Shown in pieces: positions 1 to 12,284 of a DNA stretch of 60,801 nucleotides; the first letter of the stretch is position 1; each line of letters opens with the position of its first letter. This DNA is from Porogramme epimiltina (taxonomy: Eukaryota; Basidiomycota; Agaricomycetes; Polyporales; Polyporaceae). Location of the stretch: the NCBI GenBank assembly GCA_900155495.1, contig FTLJ01000069.1, positions 1 through 60,801 on the forward strand, given 5' to 3'. The notes below the pieces were generated by a model. It did no database searches and was not told where the DNA came from. It saw nothing but the letters and a program-made list of their open reading frames with translations. A program made the position numbers and the translations under genes.

Positions 1-1905
1 GTGAAAACGGGGAGGGGAGACAGGCACGTCCTCGCGTCCTCGCGTCCTCGCGTCCTCGCGTCCTCGCGTCCTCGCGCCGCCGAGCGTGGCGAGGCCGATC
101 CCAAGGGAGGTCGTCGTGGCGAACGCGTCCGCGAGGAACGGCTTCAGCGTGCGCGCCCCGCCCCCGCCGTGGTGCTTGTCGGGGAGGCCCGCGATGCGGA
201 TCCCGAGCGAGAGGCCCTTAAAGAGCAGGTGGAAGACGATCGCAGCGACGAGAGACGCTGTATGCAAGGCGCGGCGGTGAGCATCAGCGCGCAGCTGGGG
301 AACAAGAGAGGGACACACTGAACTCGGACCCCGTCGTGATGGACAGCGTGAGGCCGATGACGAGCGAGTGGATCACGATCCCTCTTCGCAGCACCTGTCA
401 TCGTGGGCCCGCGCGCACAGCTCAGCGCCCCAAGTGGTCCCTGAAGCAGTGAAGAGAAAGCAAGCACGTACCATGATCCTGATAATCTGCCTCCGCCGCC
501 CGACCTTCGTCGCGTCGTCCACAACAGCCTCCTCCTCCCCGCACTCGTCCGCATCTGAGTCCTCCCCCCGCGCGCGGACTCGTCCGGCTCCGAGTCGCCC
601 GCGGCGCGCATCCCGTCCATCCATCGCTCCATGTTCAAATGCGCGTGTCCGTGTCCGTGTCCGTACCTGTGGCCATGCCCCTGTCCACCCGCGGCACACC
701 CCGTTCCCCTCCCCTCCCCCTCTCGCTCCCGGCCCCGATCCCAGCCCTGGCCCCTTCGCCACACGTGTGCCCCTCGTGCGCCTCCACGACCGCCACCTGC
801 GCGCACACCCGCGTGTTTTCGAGGTCCAGCCCGCCATCCGCGTGCGCGCGTTCATCGCGGTTTTGCTGGTGATGGTGCGCGTGCGCGTGGTGGCCTGATA
901 CGGGGCCCGCAGCCTCGTACCCGCTGCCACAGCGCGCGCCCAGCCACAGGCTGTCCCACGACCTCCACCGCGCGCCGCACGAGTGGTGCTGCATGTGCGC
1001 CGCGCGCGACTGGGGCCGGTGGTGTCTCCCCGGAGAAGAACGCGTCGCCCGCCGCTGGCGGCGTTATTGCTGGGCTAGGGAGCGTCGCTGCGCGTCTCGG
1101 TGTGGGGGTACGTGCGCGCGTGGTGTGCATGGCGGGCGTGGTGCGCGGTCGCGCCGTATGAGGCGGAGGTGCCGTTGAGTGGGGAGGCCTCGGAGGGTGC
1201 GCGCGAGGTGGTCCCGTTGGAGGTCTCGACAAGAATGGAGAATCGTGGTGGGGGGAGGGGTCGTATTCCATCCGGACCGACGAGGCCGACGATGAAGTGG
1301 CGGAGGCGGTTGGTGTTGAAGGCGCGAGCGGATATACATGGAGGCGGCCGGCATATGCGGTCGAGATGTCTGCCGAAGAGTGTGAGGGGTGGATATAAGG
1401 GAGAATAGGATACAAACTCACGCTGTATGAGGAATGTGCACAGCAAAGACCCTAGACTGACCGAGAAGAGGTAAGAATCGTTCCGAGGAGGTCAGTCGAC
1501 AAGGACGTACACGATTAGACCTGCTCAATGCACGGATTTCCGCGTCTTGTTGGCTACTGGATTGGGGAGAGCCTTGAATGCATGCTGGAGGAGAAGGGCG
1601 AAAGCGGTGGAAAGGATGTCCCCCGTGCCAAAGTGTTTGCCCGCGAAGAAGAGGATGCTGGGGACTCGTATTGACCGGAATGTCGCTGTGAGTATTGGGG
1701 AGGACACAGCTACGCGGAGGAGAGTGTAAGCCCAGGGTTGTATGGCAGAAGTACCGTACAGAGTGCACGCACCAATGAGAGAGACAGCAGATATAAGAAG
1801 CATGATTAGCAGTCGCTCCGCGAGATCGTCTGGAGCGTCGTCGATGAGGACCCGGGGGAGCTTGCTCGTTGCATGGCTGATGAGGGCAGTCGGGATCTGA
1901 GGCCA
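1..1905 (-). pseudogene. ZIP-family zinc/iron transporter, copy 1 (decayed; 3' end outside window)
   Basis: Remains of a ZIP plasma-membrane metal-ion permease. Reading the minus strand, an N-terminal segment with LLISAVSLIG (first helix) is followed by an intron, then VLFF-like FFAGKHFGTG (about 1.65 kb), the family motif around KHFGTGVILSTAF. Further on come a histidine-rich stretch (HHAHAHHH, about 870), an acidic linker before VGRRRQII, the helix IVIHSLVIGLTLSIT (about 340-385) and FHLLFKGLSLGIRIAG (about 185-235). The C-terminal helix lies beyond base 1. Lesions: the HWTGLIVY segment seen in copy 2 has become H-stop-AGLIVY near 1526-1537 (TGG to TGA), and the usual FHQLFEG glutamate is lysine. 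Family assignment is firm. Non-function is inferred from the stop. Confidence 0.8.
28..75. repeat. 8-bp minisatellite, 6 units of GTCCTCGC
   Basis: Six perfect head-to-tail copies of GTCCTCGC. On the ZIP strand it reads GCGAGGAC and lies at the end of an exon, directly before the intron donor. Because the unit is 8 bp, three units add 8 codons (ARTRGRED) while other numbers shift the frame. The same array with eight units is found in ZIP copy 3, and ZIP copy 2 lacks it. Confidence 0.95.
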
Positions 1906-2039
1906 GGTTCGTGAAGGGTCGTCAAAGGGCCGTGTGTGGACAGCGCACACGAGACAGGCAGGGAGGGCCTTTGAGAGCAGCAGGAGGGGGTCGGCAGAGA
2001 GGACAGGCGGCAGCAGCCCGCGCTCCTGACGTTGGGGAC

Positions 2040-2460
2040 CGCACCGGTCAACGCGCTCTGTGTGGGGCAAGCCTGGCCAATCGCCGCCCTCCAAATACGA
2101 TTGGCAGGAGGGCGCTAGACGGGCACCATGACGCCTTTCTGCAGCCTTCTCTAAGCGGAGCCACCGACAGCCATCGACACGACGTTCCCTCGCCCGACCT
2201 TGGCTCGCTCAGAGGCCCAGCATGCTCTCTCGTCACCCCCAGAGGTACTCTGCATAGTACACGTTCTCTTTTCTGTGTCGTTAGATCGAAAGAATCAACA
2301 ACACTACGGCCAGGCTCCACCTCGGAGTCGCGGCGGACCTTCGAAGTACAGATGGGCATCACCAAAATCCACGGCCGGCATAAGCCATGTACGGTAAGTG
2401 CCATAAGTGGGATGGGCATGAAGCGGGTGCGGTGTGCGCTCCGCAACTCTTCTCACCGAC
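2040..2460 (-). repeat. Duplicated ZIP 5' flank, copy A
   Basis: This block holds the upstream region of ZIP copy 1 and ends where the C-terminal exon of ZIP copy 2 begins. It resembles 13,420-13,770: shared stretches include GTAAGCCTGGCCAAT-like, GGCAGGAGGGCGCTA, CTTGGCTC..CAGAGGCCCAGCA and the end GTGCGCT-GCAAC..TCTCAC. It probably marks the unit boundary of a former tandem array. No gene is seen inside it. Confidence 0.65.
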
Positions 2461-2461
2461 A

Positions 2462-4100
2462 CGCAAGCAGGCTCGCGAGCGCGAGCGCGCTGTGCCACAG
2501 GCGCGCGTCCATGACGAAGTCCCCGCACACCGCGCAGATGAGCATCCCCGCAGATACCGCCGACACCACGTCCTACGGGAGTACCAGGAAGGAGAGGGAG
2601 TCAGCGTTCGCGAAATGCTAAAAAAGAGGAGGAAGGAGAGACACACACTTCGTCGCGCACGTGACCGCGAGGAGCGGCTTCAGCGCGCGCGCTCCGCATG
2701 TGCGCACCCCGACAGCACCCCGCCGCTCGCGCCGTAGTGCTCGTCCGGGAGGCCCGCGATGCGGATCCCGAGCGAGAGGCCCTCGAAGAGCGGGTGGAAG
2801 ACGATCGCGGCGACGGGCGATGCTGTATGCGTGTAGGGTACGCGGTGAGCGCGCAGCGCGGGGAAGGGAGACGGGGGGAGGAAGGGGAGGCACGCGCTAG
2901 GATCGCGATAATCTACCTCTGCCACCCAAGCTTCGTCGCCTCGTCCACCACAGGCTCCTCCCTGCACTCTTCGTCCGCATCCGAGCTGTCCCCGCGCGCC
3001 CTCGCGTTCGCGTTCGCCGCGCATCCCGTCCATCCAGCGCACCATGTCCAGACGCGCGTACGCGCGTCCGTGCCCCTGTCCGCCCGCAGCACGCCCCGTC
3101 CCCCTCCCCGTCCCCCTCCCGGTCCCTCTCCCGGGCCCATTGCCGCCCTTGTGGTTGTGTCCCTCGCACACCTCGACGACCACCGAAGGCGCGCAGGCCC
3201 GCGCCCCCTTGCGGTCTACCTCTCCGTCCGTGTGCGCGCGCTCGTGGATGATGGCGGTGGGGACGGTGGTGGTGGCCCGACACCGCGCCCGCGGCCTCGC
3301 ACGCGGCGCGCGCGGATACAGGCCTTCCCGCCGCCGCCAGCACGCGCTGCACGAGAGATGCCGCATGTGCGCCGCGCCTCGTGCCGATGGTGGCCCCGGA
3401 CAAGAACGCCGGTGTCGGCGCTGCTACCGCTGGGCTTGGGGGCGTCGCCGCGCGCCGGGGCGTGTGGGGGTGCGTGTGTGCGTGGTGCGCGTGGACGTTG
3501 TCGCGCCGTACGAGGCGGATGTGCCGTTGAGTGGGGACGCATCCGAAGGGGACCTTGGGAAGGCTCCCAGGGTGGGTGAGAGGTGGCCAGGTGGGGGTTC
3601 TCAACGAGGATGGAGGGTCGTTGTGCAGGGGAGCAGTCGTATTCCAACTGGATGGACGAGGCAGACGACGCCGGGGCGGGGGCCGTTGGTGTTGAGGGTG
3701 CGGATGGAGGCGGTCGACATATGGGATCGAGATGTCTGGAGAAGGGCGTGAGAGATCGAATCGGGGAGAAGAGGACACAACTCGACATTCTATGAAGAAT
3801 ATGCACAGCGGAGACCCCAGACTTTGGATGAAGAGATGAGAGACGTTCCAAGGACGTCGCCTGGCATAAACGAAGGAACGTACACAATCAGATCTGTCCA
3901 GTGACCGACTTCCCATGTCTTCTTAACGACTGGGTTGAGGAGAGCCTTGAATGCATCTTGGAGGAGATAGACGAAAGCGGTGGAAAGGATGACCCCCGTG
4001 CCGAAGTGCTTGCCCACGAAGAAGAGGATGCTCCCAGTGGGGACTTGTATTGACCGAAATGTCGCCGGGAGAGTCGGGAAGAAACAGCTACGCGAAGGAG
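2462..4100 (-). pseudogene. ZIP-family zinc/iron transporter, copy 2 (decayed)
   Basis: A second ZIP copy in the same direction. The core FFVGKHFGTGVILSTAF, then VGHWTDLIVYVP (about 3.88-4.05 kb), is better kept than in copy 1. FHPLFEGLSLGIRIAG lies at about 2.75-2.8 kb and the C-terminal helix at about 2.47-2.6 kb. Three lesions are visible. The first exon is absent: homology to copy 1 starts inside intron 1. The acceptor of that intron, CACAG in copy 1, reads CCCGG here. The exon coding IHSLVIGLTLSIT, with a metal-binding histidine of the family, is missing between 2,820 and 2,900, so that one continuous intron-like stretch remains. Probably non-functional, although the middle could still be transcribed. 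Confidence 0.78.
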
Positions 4101-4259
4101 GGTGTAAGCTTAGGGTGTACAGTAGAAGTGTCGTACAGTGCGGCAGTTCGCAGGCGCAGTGGGCACGGGCCCAGGACTCAGGAGTGATCATGACGTGAAG
4201 GGCCACTGGAGAGAAGGAGGTGACTGCACTAGTCACAGTCACTCTGTGACTCACCCGTT

Positions 4260-5580
4260 TTCACGGCGGGTCCGTTGCCCTGGAGCCGGGCCATGCATCT
4301 GAATTCGCGCGGGCCTGCACGCACGTCCCAAAGCCTCGTCTCGCAGGGCTCTCCCCTTTTCTCACTGCTGTCTAGGATTCCGGCCAGCTGCATTGGCTGC
4401 CGTGCACGCTGGACGGCCAACTGCCAACGCGCCCCTCCTGCAAGGCTCTGCGGCACGATCGGCGCCTCTCCGCGCCTCACTCTGACGGCAGGCTTGGTTC
4501 TTCTTCGCTTCGCCGGTGGCCACCCAACGCTCTTCCGGTCTTCTCCACGCCTGCAGCGTTCCGGCGGCGCGAGCCGACCCCGTCCACTGCTGCGTCTTTC
4601 CTTTGGTCTTTGGTTTGTCCCCTGTGCCCGACAGTGGGCCTAGGCCTGAAGTCTCGTCCGCCTCTCCGAGCACGACCGCCAATCCCGTGTCTTCTTCGCC
4701 GCCCCACATACCTGCCTGTTTTTCAACCCCTTCCGCGCTGGTCTGTAGAGCCGCCCCAGGCCACACAATATGCACCTTCCGAACGCCCAATGTCTGACCC
4801 ACGCCTTGCTCGACGTGGTCCCTTCTACCTCGACCGTTCTCGCAGCGCTCCGCACCAAGCACAACAGAACCATGAATGCCCGATCCTGCTCGGTTGGATT
4901 GCGCCGGGGGTGGCTGCCTCGGGATGGCGCTCTTACTGAGCATCTGCGCGCCCAACCAAGACCGGGTGGTAGGTCGAGGATCACAGGAGAGGCTAAAGGA
5001 GAGATGGTGGCGTTTCATAAGGCGGAAAGCAGGCAGGGGGCGTGCAGGGTCAGATTCTTCTGTAGGTGCGCGTGCTCAGCATCTGCTCAGTCGATTCTTC
5101 CCTTCTGATTTCGACCAAAGTGCTAGCATCTGCAACAATATTTAATTTCGGTAATGTCATTATGTGAACAGACATCCACGCAGTGACTCAGTCGTGTACG
5201 AATGCTCACGCGGAGAGAGACAGCGCACTTGCTCCGCGCAGACGTGTGAACCCGCGATTTCGCCCCTTGGCTGCTCTGACAGCGCGTTCACCCGCATTTC
5301 CACCGCCTTTCGACAATGAGGTTGCAATAGCGCCTATCCTCAGTGCTTCTTTGACACAAGCGCCTCGGCCCCCTATGCCCCGTGTTCATCCTGCACGAGA
5401 CCACGTGCATCGGGCCACCACGCGCATTAAAAGTGGCAGCGCTAGGAAACCTTCACATTGTACGCCGTTAAACATCCGTCCCTCCTCCGCCTCTCCAACG
5501 TACGCCTCCTATCCCTGCTGACTGCTCCCCTCTACCCTCTCTGAACGCTCCCAGACGCATCGTCTGTGCTCTTGCAAGAC
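4260..5580. other. Intergenic, upstream of the NLR gene
   Basis: No convincing gene. Open frames here are short, overlap one another on both strands and match no family I recognise. Base composition shifts from GC-rich to more mixed toward 5.1 kb. The last few hundred bases should contain the NLR promoter; no clear TATA box is seen. Confidence 0.5.
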
Positions 5581-8500
5581 ATGAAAGCAGTGCGGAAGGC
5601 AACCGCGAAGACTCTGTGTTTCCTCCGGTGTGTCTTAAATCTCGACTCGCTCCCGGAGCAGACGTCGCAAGAGGACTCTCTTTGTCCAGCAAAGGAGGAT
5701 ATTGTCAACCCCACCCCGTCTACCCCGCAAGACACTTCGCCAGCAGCATCCTCAGGTAGACTCACCCCTGATCGTCTACCCCAGCTACCTACCCCTCCCC
5801 CTCCATCGTTTTCCCCGCCCGTCGTACAAGATACCACCACTCAGCCTGTTGCGACGGAGGCGCGAGCCCCGCCGGGAGCACCCGTCGCCCAACCGCTCAA
5901 TGACATTCTTCAATCGTGTCCAACAGTGTTCAGCGGAGAGAACGAGCAGCACCCGCTAGTGTCGGGACCACCTCTTGCCGCTATTCCGAACGCCGATGTC
6001 GAGGCACCTAGCGTCCAACTATCCGGGCCATCCGAGCTTCCGGAAGCATCAAGTATGCTCCCTGTCGCCGAGAAGCGAGAGCCTGCAGACACCCCCATCG
6101 GTCCCGCCGACTCCGATGCGACAGACGAGAGCAGCCTTGCCGATTCGCCTCCCAGTGGCTGGCAAGACTTCAAGAATACCGCTAAGGGAGCACTGCTGAG
6201 TATACTGAAGATCGCGAAGGAGGCATCTGCCCCTTTTCCACACCTTCGGGGCCCCTTGGGTGGGGCAGTAGCCTTAGTGGAAGTCGTCGACGTGAGTACG
6301 AGACGACCAGGGAGTGAGATGTACAACTGAACTGCGTTTTCCGACAGAAATACAACGCGAACAAAGACACAATCAGCAAGTTCGACGGACGTGTTCGCGC
6401 CCTGGTACAAATTGTCGACAATCTTCCCGACGCACAGGATTGCCCCTTGGAAATTTCACAGCAGCTGAAACGCTTCACAAAGTACGCTCTTCCTTCGGTA
6501 ATTTGTCTCTACCCTAACGTCTTGATCATTCCCGACGTGGCAGAGAGGTACGGAAAGTTGGCAAGGCTGTGAAACGTCTCGATCGCGCAGGGCGGATCAA
6601 ACAATTGGCTCAAGTTGAAGCTATTGCTGGAGAGCTAGATGGCCATATCAAAGCGTTGTCTTCGGTCGTTGATCGTCTCATGGTATGTCAGCGAGCTATG
6701 TTCTTACACGTGAAAGGCTGTAGCTTTGGACTGATGCTTAACTACGTCGCCAGCTTGAGTCAGCCCTCCGTAGCCAGATCACTCTTGAGGTTTGTTCTCT
6801 CACATCTTACTTCGAGTCCGGCTTCTTACACCTGGTCTTACTCGGAATAGAAGGAAGCACGGAACAAAGGCAAGTCTTCCGTTGGCTTCCTCCTATGACT
6901 ACTGACAATGCGTCCCAGCGCTCAAGGAACTCAACCACGTCAGCGATGCGCGATACGACGACGGCGAGAGTGGTCGGGCCGGATGTATGGAGGGCACAAG
7001 GAAGGAGGTCCAATCAGCAATACAATCTTGGATAACTGGAGAATCGGAGCAAGGCAAGAATGGTCTCTCCCCACTGTTCTCGGTCGATAAGAAATTGGCG
7101 ATGATGTGGATGAAGGGTCCCCCTGGCTCAGGCAAGACCACAATCTCCTACTCTATAGCCGAATGGTGCGATCGCGGAAGACGCCTGGGGGCGAGCTTCT
7201 TCTGCGCACGTAAAGGCGGCCGTAGCGACGTACTCCGAATCTTTCCCACTATCGCACATCAACTTTCCGCATCCAATTCCGCGTTTGCGAACGAAGTCAT
7301 GAAGGCGCTCTCCGCTCAACCCGACATCCACCACGCTCAGCCGTTGAAGCAGCTTGAGAAGCTCATCGTCGAGCCACTGCGCGCGATGAAAAGCGCTCCT
7401 CCCGTCCCCCAAGTCGTCATAATCGATGCCCTCGACGAATGCAACGATAAGGAGGCGGTATCGGTCATCCTCGATGCGCTCTCGCACTTCGTCGCCGACA
7501 TTCTTCCCCTCAAGTTCTTCATAACCAGTCGGCCTGAACCCCGGATCGTGAAGGGGTTCCGTTACGACACCCTCCTTGAGAACACCCACGCATTCGCTCT
7601 CAACGAAGTTCCTTTCGATATCGTGGAGCAAGACATGGCCATCTTCGTAGAAGAGCGATTCAAGACGATTAGGAAAGATTACTCGATGGATAAGCCCTGG
7701 CCGACCGATGCTGAGAAGAAGCAGTTGGTATCCCTCGCTCATGGACTTTTTATCTTCCTCGAGACTGCCATGAGGTTTATTGCCGATGAGATGGGGAGCG
7801 ATCCATGGGAACGACTCAAGATTGTGCTTCAGAAGCTGGGGACCGATGAGGGATCGCCCTTGGCATATCTCTACAAACTATACGATGATATCTTTGACTC
7901 TCTCGTCAAGAATGGTGCAAGTCCGGCGATGATGGCAAAACTGAAGAAGGTTGTGTGGTTCGTTGTACTCTTGCGGGACCAACTCTCAACCTTGGCACTG
8001 GACACCCTCCTTGGACTTCGTACTGGAACGGCGGCACGGACCTTGGGGTTCCTTCACTCCGTCATATCTCTCCCGCAGTCCAGCGACGGGGTCATACAGA
8101 TCATCCATCCCTCATTCCCTGATTTCATCCTCAGCAGCAAAAATCCTAACCTGGCAATCAATCCTCCCGAGCATCATGCCTTCCTCACGAAGCGCTGCTT
8201 CGAGACGATGTCAGGCACGCTCTGCAAGAATATCTGTCAAATCGCACCGGACCAAATTTATTTCCCCAATGAGGAAATTCCCGATCTTGTCGCACGTGTC
8301 CACGCCCATCTACCTTCACATGTTCAATACGCTTTGCGCCATTGGGCATACCATCTCAGCAAATCCACGGTTGACGACGAAATTCTCTGTCTTTTGAAAA
8401 CATTCTGCGAGAAGCAAATGCTGCATTGGCTCGAGGCACTCAGCTTCACCGGCGAGATGTTCGTCGCCGTGCAAGCTCTACAAGTAGCCCAACAGACTCT

Positions 8501-11005
8501 ACTGGTATGTACTACACCTTCAAATGAGGAGTCACATGCTAAAATCCCTTCCATGACTGCCTCATTAGACCCTCTCCCTCGGGGTGCTCGGAGATACGGT
8601 TGACTTATTGTCCGACTGTGAAAGCATGACTCTCCAGTGTTTTGCTGCTTTCAGGACCACCGCCTCGGCAGTGTACACATCCGGCCTTCCATTCCTCCCC
8701 TCAAGCTCTACCCTGCGCAGGGTGTACGAGCAAGACTTTGATGGTAAGATCACCATCCCTGTTGGGTTACCGACCCGTTGGAGCGCGCACCTTACCACCA
8801 TGGAGGGCCATACCGGGAACGTCAACTGCGTCGATTATTCTCCGGACAACGAACACGTGGTCACTGCGTCTGGGGACGGGACTATCCGGCTCTGGAATGC
8901 TCACACAGGAGGAGAACTCCTTGTCATCAAGCAGGAGGAACAGGTCACGAGCATCGCGTTCTCGCATAATGGGAAGAACATACTTGCCGGGCGAAACGAT
9001 AGAAAGCTTCTAGTATTGGATGCTCAAACGGGAGTATGTCTCATCTCGCAGCAGCTCCATTCAAACACGCTTTTTGGAGAGTGGGTACACTGCGTGGCCT
9101 CCTCGCATCAGGGAAACTATGCCGTGTCAACCTCCGAGAGGCCCTATACAATCAAATTGTGGAATATGGAATCTGAGGAGGTCCAGCTTATGGCCACCCT
9201 TGAAGGGCATTCTTCTCGGATAACCTCCGTAGCATTCTCGCGCGACGGATCCTTCTTGGTCTCCGGAAGCGACGACGAGACGTGCAAAATCTGGACGCTC
9301 TCAGACCCTTCTCAAGTCCGCACGCTCGAGCAAGACTTCGAGGTCAGTGCCGTTGCCATTTCTCCTGATGGCGGAACAGTTGCAGTATGTGACAATCATA
9401 GAGGTAAAGTCGCTTTGTGGGCCGTCGACCACTCCTTAGAGTTCCATCCCCTTGTGCAGCTGACGATGCCGATCCGGGGCCTGGATCCCGTGGTGGCACT
9501 CGACTTCTCCCCTGACGGCTCCTCCCTCGCCATCGAGTGCAAGGTCAATTTCGAATCCTGGATTCTCACACTGTGGGGCCCCATCACAGGAGAGCTGCTT
9601 GGAAGATCTGAGTCCATTATAGGGAGTGCATTCATTGGCCACTCGAGATTTTCCTCCGACGGCGCAAATATCGTATCCTGCTGTGGCACAGCCGTGCACA
9701 CGTGGGACACAGCCATGTTGCAGGCCAGCCTCCCCACAGCCTCAGGCGACTCTGCGGCACCGACAAACGGGACCGTCCAGACACTGGTGCCCGCGGCCGC
9801 CGTCGCATTCGCGCATCACGCCGACGACATCCTGGCCGTCGCACATGAAGACGGGACGGTCCAGCTCTGGGACGTCATGTCGTCGTCATCCAAGGCCGTC
9901 TTCACCGGGCCGCGTCCGGATGCTGCTTTCCTCGGTCCAACAGAAGTTGTATTGACATGGTCCGCTGACGGGTCTCGCCTCGCGCTCTCTGGCTGGGAGG
10001 ACAACTCGATTGACCTATACCATCACACGGAGAACAACAACTATTCCGGAACGGTGCTTCACGGACACGAGGATTCAGTGAGGCAGATTGCCTTCACCTC
10101 GAGCTCGCGGCGTCTCGTTTCGCGCTCAAAGCAAATGGTGCAAGCGTGGAATGCGGAGACGAAGTCGTGGATGGTGATATACAAGGTCACGAAAGATGAG
10201 TATATCTTTGCCTTGGCCATGCTTCCCGGGGGGAGCGATCATGTTCTCATCTCATCATCAGGTGAGTCGCCCACAGTGGTGCATGGATTTCGTGAAGTGG
10301 AAGATAACTGAACCTTGTTCCTCACTAGACTTCCGAAGACGTTTTGGGAGCATGAGCATATGCGATACCACATCTAACACCGTCCTCTGGAAGTCGGAGA
10401 TGGCCGGTGGCCGCATGGGGCAGCGTTATATCGGAATCGTAGCCTTCTCTTTCTCTCCGGATAAATCGCGCCTGCTTTCAGCAAGCAGGTCCGGCAATGT
10501 TTCTATCTGGGACGTCTCTGCTCTCCTTCAGGATTACACACATTCAACCGTGGAAGATCCTACGACCCAGAATCAGCTCGATGACAGTCGTGCACCCCGC
10601 TTCCTAGGCGAATTCAATGTCAACACGCCAAGTATGGAACTCGATCGCATCGCGTTTTCCACCGACAATCGGGCCGTCGTGACCTACGAGGGGTATGCCC
10701 CAATCCCATTCCCTGAGCACTGGCCGCTTTCAGCGCAACGTGAGGACGACTCCCAACCGAAACAGGGAGCGCCTGCTGTTTCGTCCGGGTTTCCGAACTA
10801 TTACGTGGAGTTTGACGGGTGGATTTGGCGCGTGGACCCCGGTGGGAAACGTCGTCGAGTACGGTGGCTTCCACTGGGCTACAGGTACATTCCCTCACCT
10901 GAAATATTCGAGCGTTTTCGAGGTGGCTGGGACATTCGCGGGCACAGGATGGCACTGGTAACAGACGAAGGACGGCTTGTAATCGTTGACGCATCAGATA
11001 ATTAA
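5581..11005 (+). CDS. NACHT-WD40 STAND receptor (fungal NLR)
   Basis: Predicted intracellular signal-transducing ATPase of the STAND/NLR class, thought to act in non-self recognition or programmed cell death. Exons by frame continuity: 5581-6291, 6348-6481, 6544-6682, 6754-6789, 6851-6869, 6919-8504, 8569-10261 and 10329-11005, giving 1,664 aa. Residues 1-150 are Pro/Ser-rich. Residues about 190-345 are helical and resemble the four-helix (MLKL/HeLo-like) N-terminal domain of such proteins; this is inference. Walker A GPPGSGKTT is at 413-421 and Walker B VVIIDALDE at 512-520. WD40 repeats fill about 953-1650 (EGHTGNVNCV, then DGTIRLWN and similar). Exon 5 is only 19 nt and its downstream intron starts with GCAAGT, a GC-AG intron. 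The frame is open throughout, so the gene looks functional. Confidence 0.9.
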
Positions 11006-11290
11006 CTCATCTTCAGTCATGTTACGCATTTACGATCTGTATTCTTCCCCACGCTCTTCAATAGATGTATCGTTCCGAAAAGGCAATGCGATGGAAAGAA
11101 TTTTACCTGGCTCATGTTTTACGCATTTTTTGGGCGTTGTATGCCCGTTGTGAGGTGTGTTTCGTTTCTGCACAGTAATCGCCACAATTTAAGGGAACCC
11201 TTTCAATGAGAGGCTCGGTTAGTATTCAAATGTTGAGGTGGAAATGGCAATATGGTTTTCTCATACTATGATACAACTACTGTACACACA
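11006..11290. other. NLR 3' flank
   Basis: AT-richer sequence after the NLR stop codon, with no open frame of note. It probably holds the 3' UTR and poly(A) site. From about 11,290 homology to the 3' flank of the monooxygenase at 16.4 kb begins. Confidence 0.5.
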
Positions 11291-12280
11291 TTGACACCAA
11301 GTCAGTCAATAAGTTCCTGAATAAACAGCGTTCTCGTCTGCGCAGGGGCGTGGCCGATACTAATTAATAGGCATATATGATGCTACATGTGAACACTCAA
11401 CGTTGGCGGCACTCCGTTGACGTTCTTCTGCTGCTCCGGGGAGGCGAACACCTTGTCCACCATCTCCAGCACCCACTCCCGAATAGCAGTGATGCTCCCG
11501 GCCGTCAACGCCCACTCGCCCTCCTCTTCCAGCCTCTGCGACACCACCGCGGGCCACTCCGGTGGGAACGCGCCCGCCGCGCTCTCAGCGGGAGCGGTGT
11601 TCTCCCACCCGACGCAGTGCAGCTGGAACAGGCGTCCGTTCTCGTCTGAGGCGCGCTGCACGCCCTGGGCGAACTGGCGGCGGATTCCGTCGAAGCTGTT
11701 GAGCGCGGCGGGGAGGTGGGCGACGTCCATGTCGGGGTGGGAGAGGACGCTCGCGAGGATGAAGCCGTCCTGTGGGTTGGGCAATGGGCGCCCGCGGCGC
11801 CCCGGGCGCACGATCAATGGTCCGGTATGAGAGGAGCGGACGCACCTCGATGGCGGCGCTGGTGCCTACGGCTTGGAATGGTGTCATAGCGTGCGCGTGT
11901 AGGAGTAAATGCGACGACAGTCAACACGAGCAGGAATATAAGTCAATGTATTGTAAATGTATTGTGCCATCCCGGGCCAGTGAAAGCTCACCGCGACCCC
12001 AATGCTCATGACTCGTTCATGCACATCCGTAGGCAGTTTTCTGACCCTGTTAATCGCCCAGAGGAGTGGCTTCTTGAATATTCTGCAAATACGCGTGTTA
12101 TACTTGCATCAAAATACGTAGTAGAAAATTCCTTACCTTCAGAAGAGCCAGAACTGCCGGCTCTCACGTAGTGTATTCCAACACAACCTCTTCTGCAGTG
12201 ACTGGCGTCGCCCAGGGACCGCTGTAGGTAGCACCCTCACCACCAAGAGCGTGTGTAGTGCGGACAATATACCGCGATCG
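11290..12280 (-). pseudogene. FAD-dependent monooxygenase, 3' fragment (duplicate of the 16.5-18.4 kb gene)
   Basis: The 3' half of a salicylate-hydroxylase-type monooxygenase gene, including its 3' flank. The last exon (11,769-11,383) still encodes a full C-terminus starting DGFILASVLSHPD and ending TLSVHM. Upstream exons are broken when compared with the paralogue at 16.5-18.4 kb. The acceptor before the AHAMTPFQ exon is AC instead of AG (about 11,900). The exon at about 12,000-12,080 has one extra base (CAAGAAGCC against CAAAACCC). A TGG codon is TGA near 12,170. Homology stops abruptly at about 12,280, and ZIP copy 3 begins there. Clearly a dead fragment. Confidence 0.88.
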
Positions 12281-12284
12281 AGGC

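Noticed and set aside
2698..3579. 293-codon plus-strand frame and similar long Arg/Pro-rich frames in 2.6-3.6 kb
   Set aside because: These are antisense shadows of the ZIP copy; the minus strand carries recognisable transporter motifs.
1526..12170. RIP-type mutation as cause of the two TGG-to-TGA changes
   Set aside because: Two sites are too few. RIP in basidiomycetes favours CpG contexts, and I could not quantify transition bias by eye.
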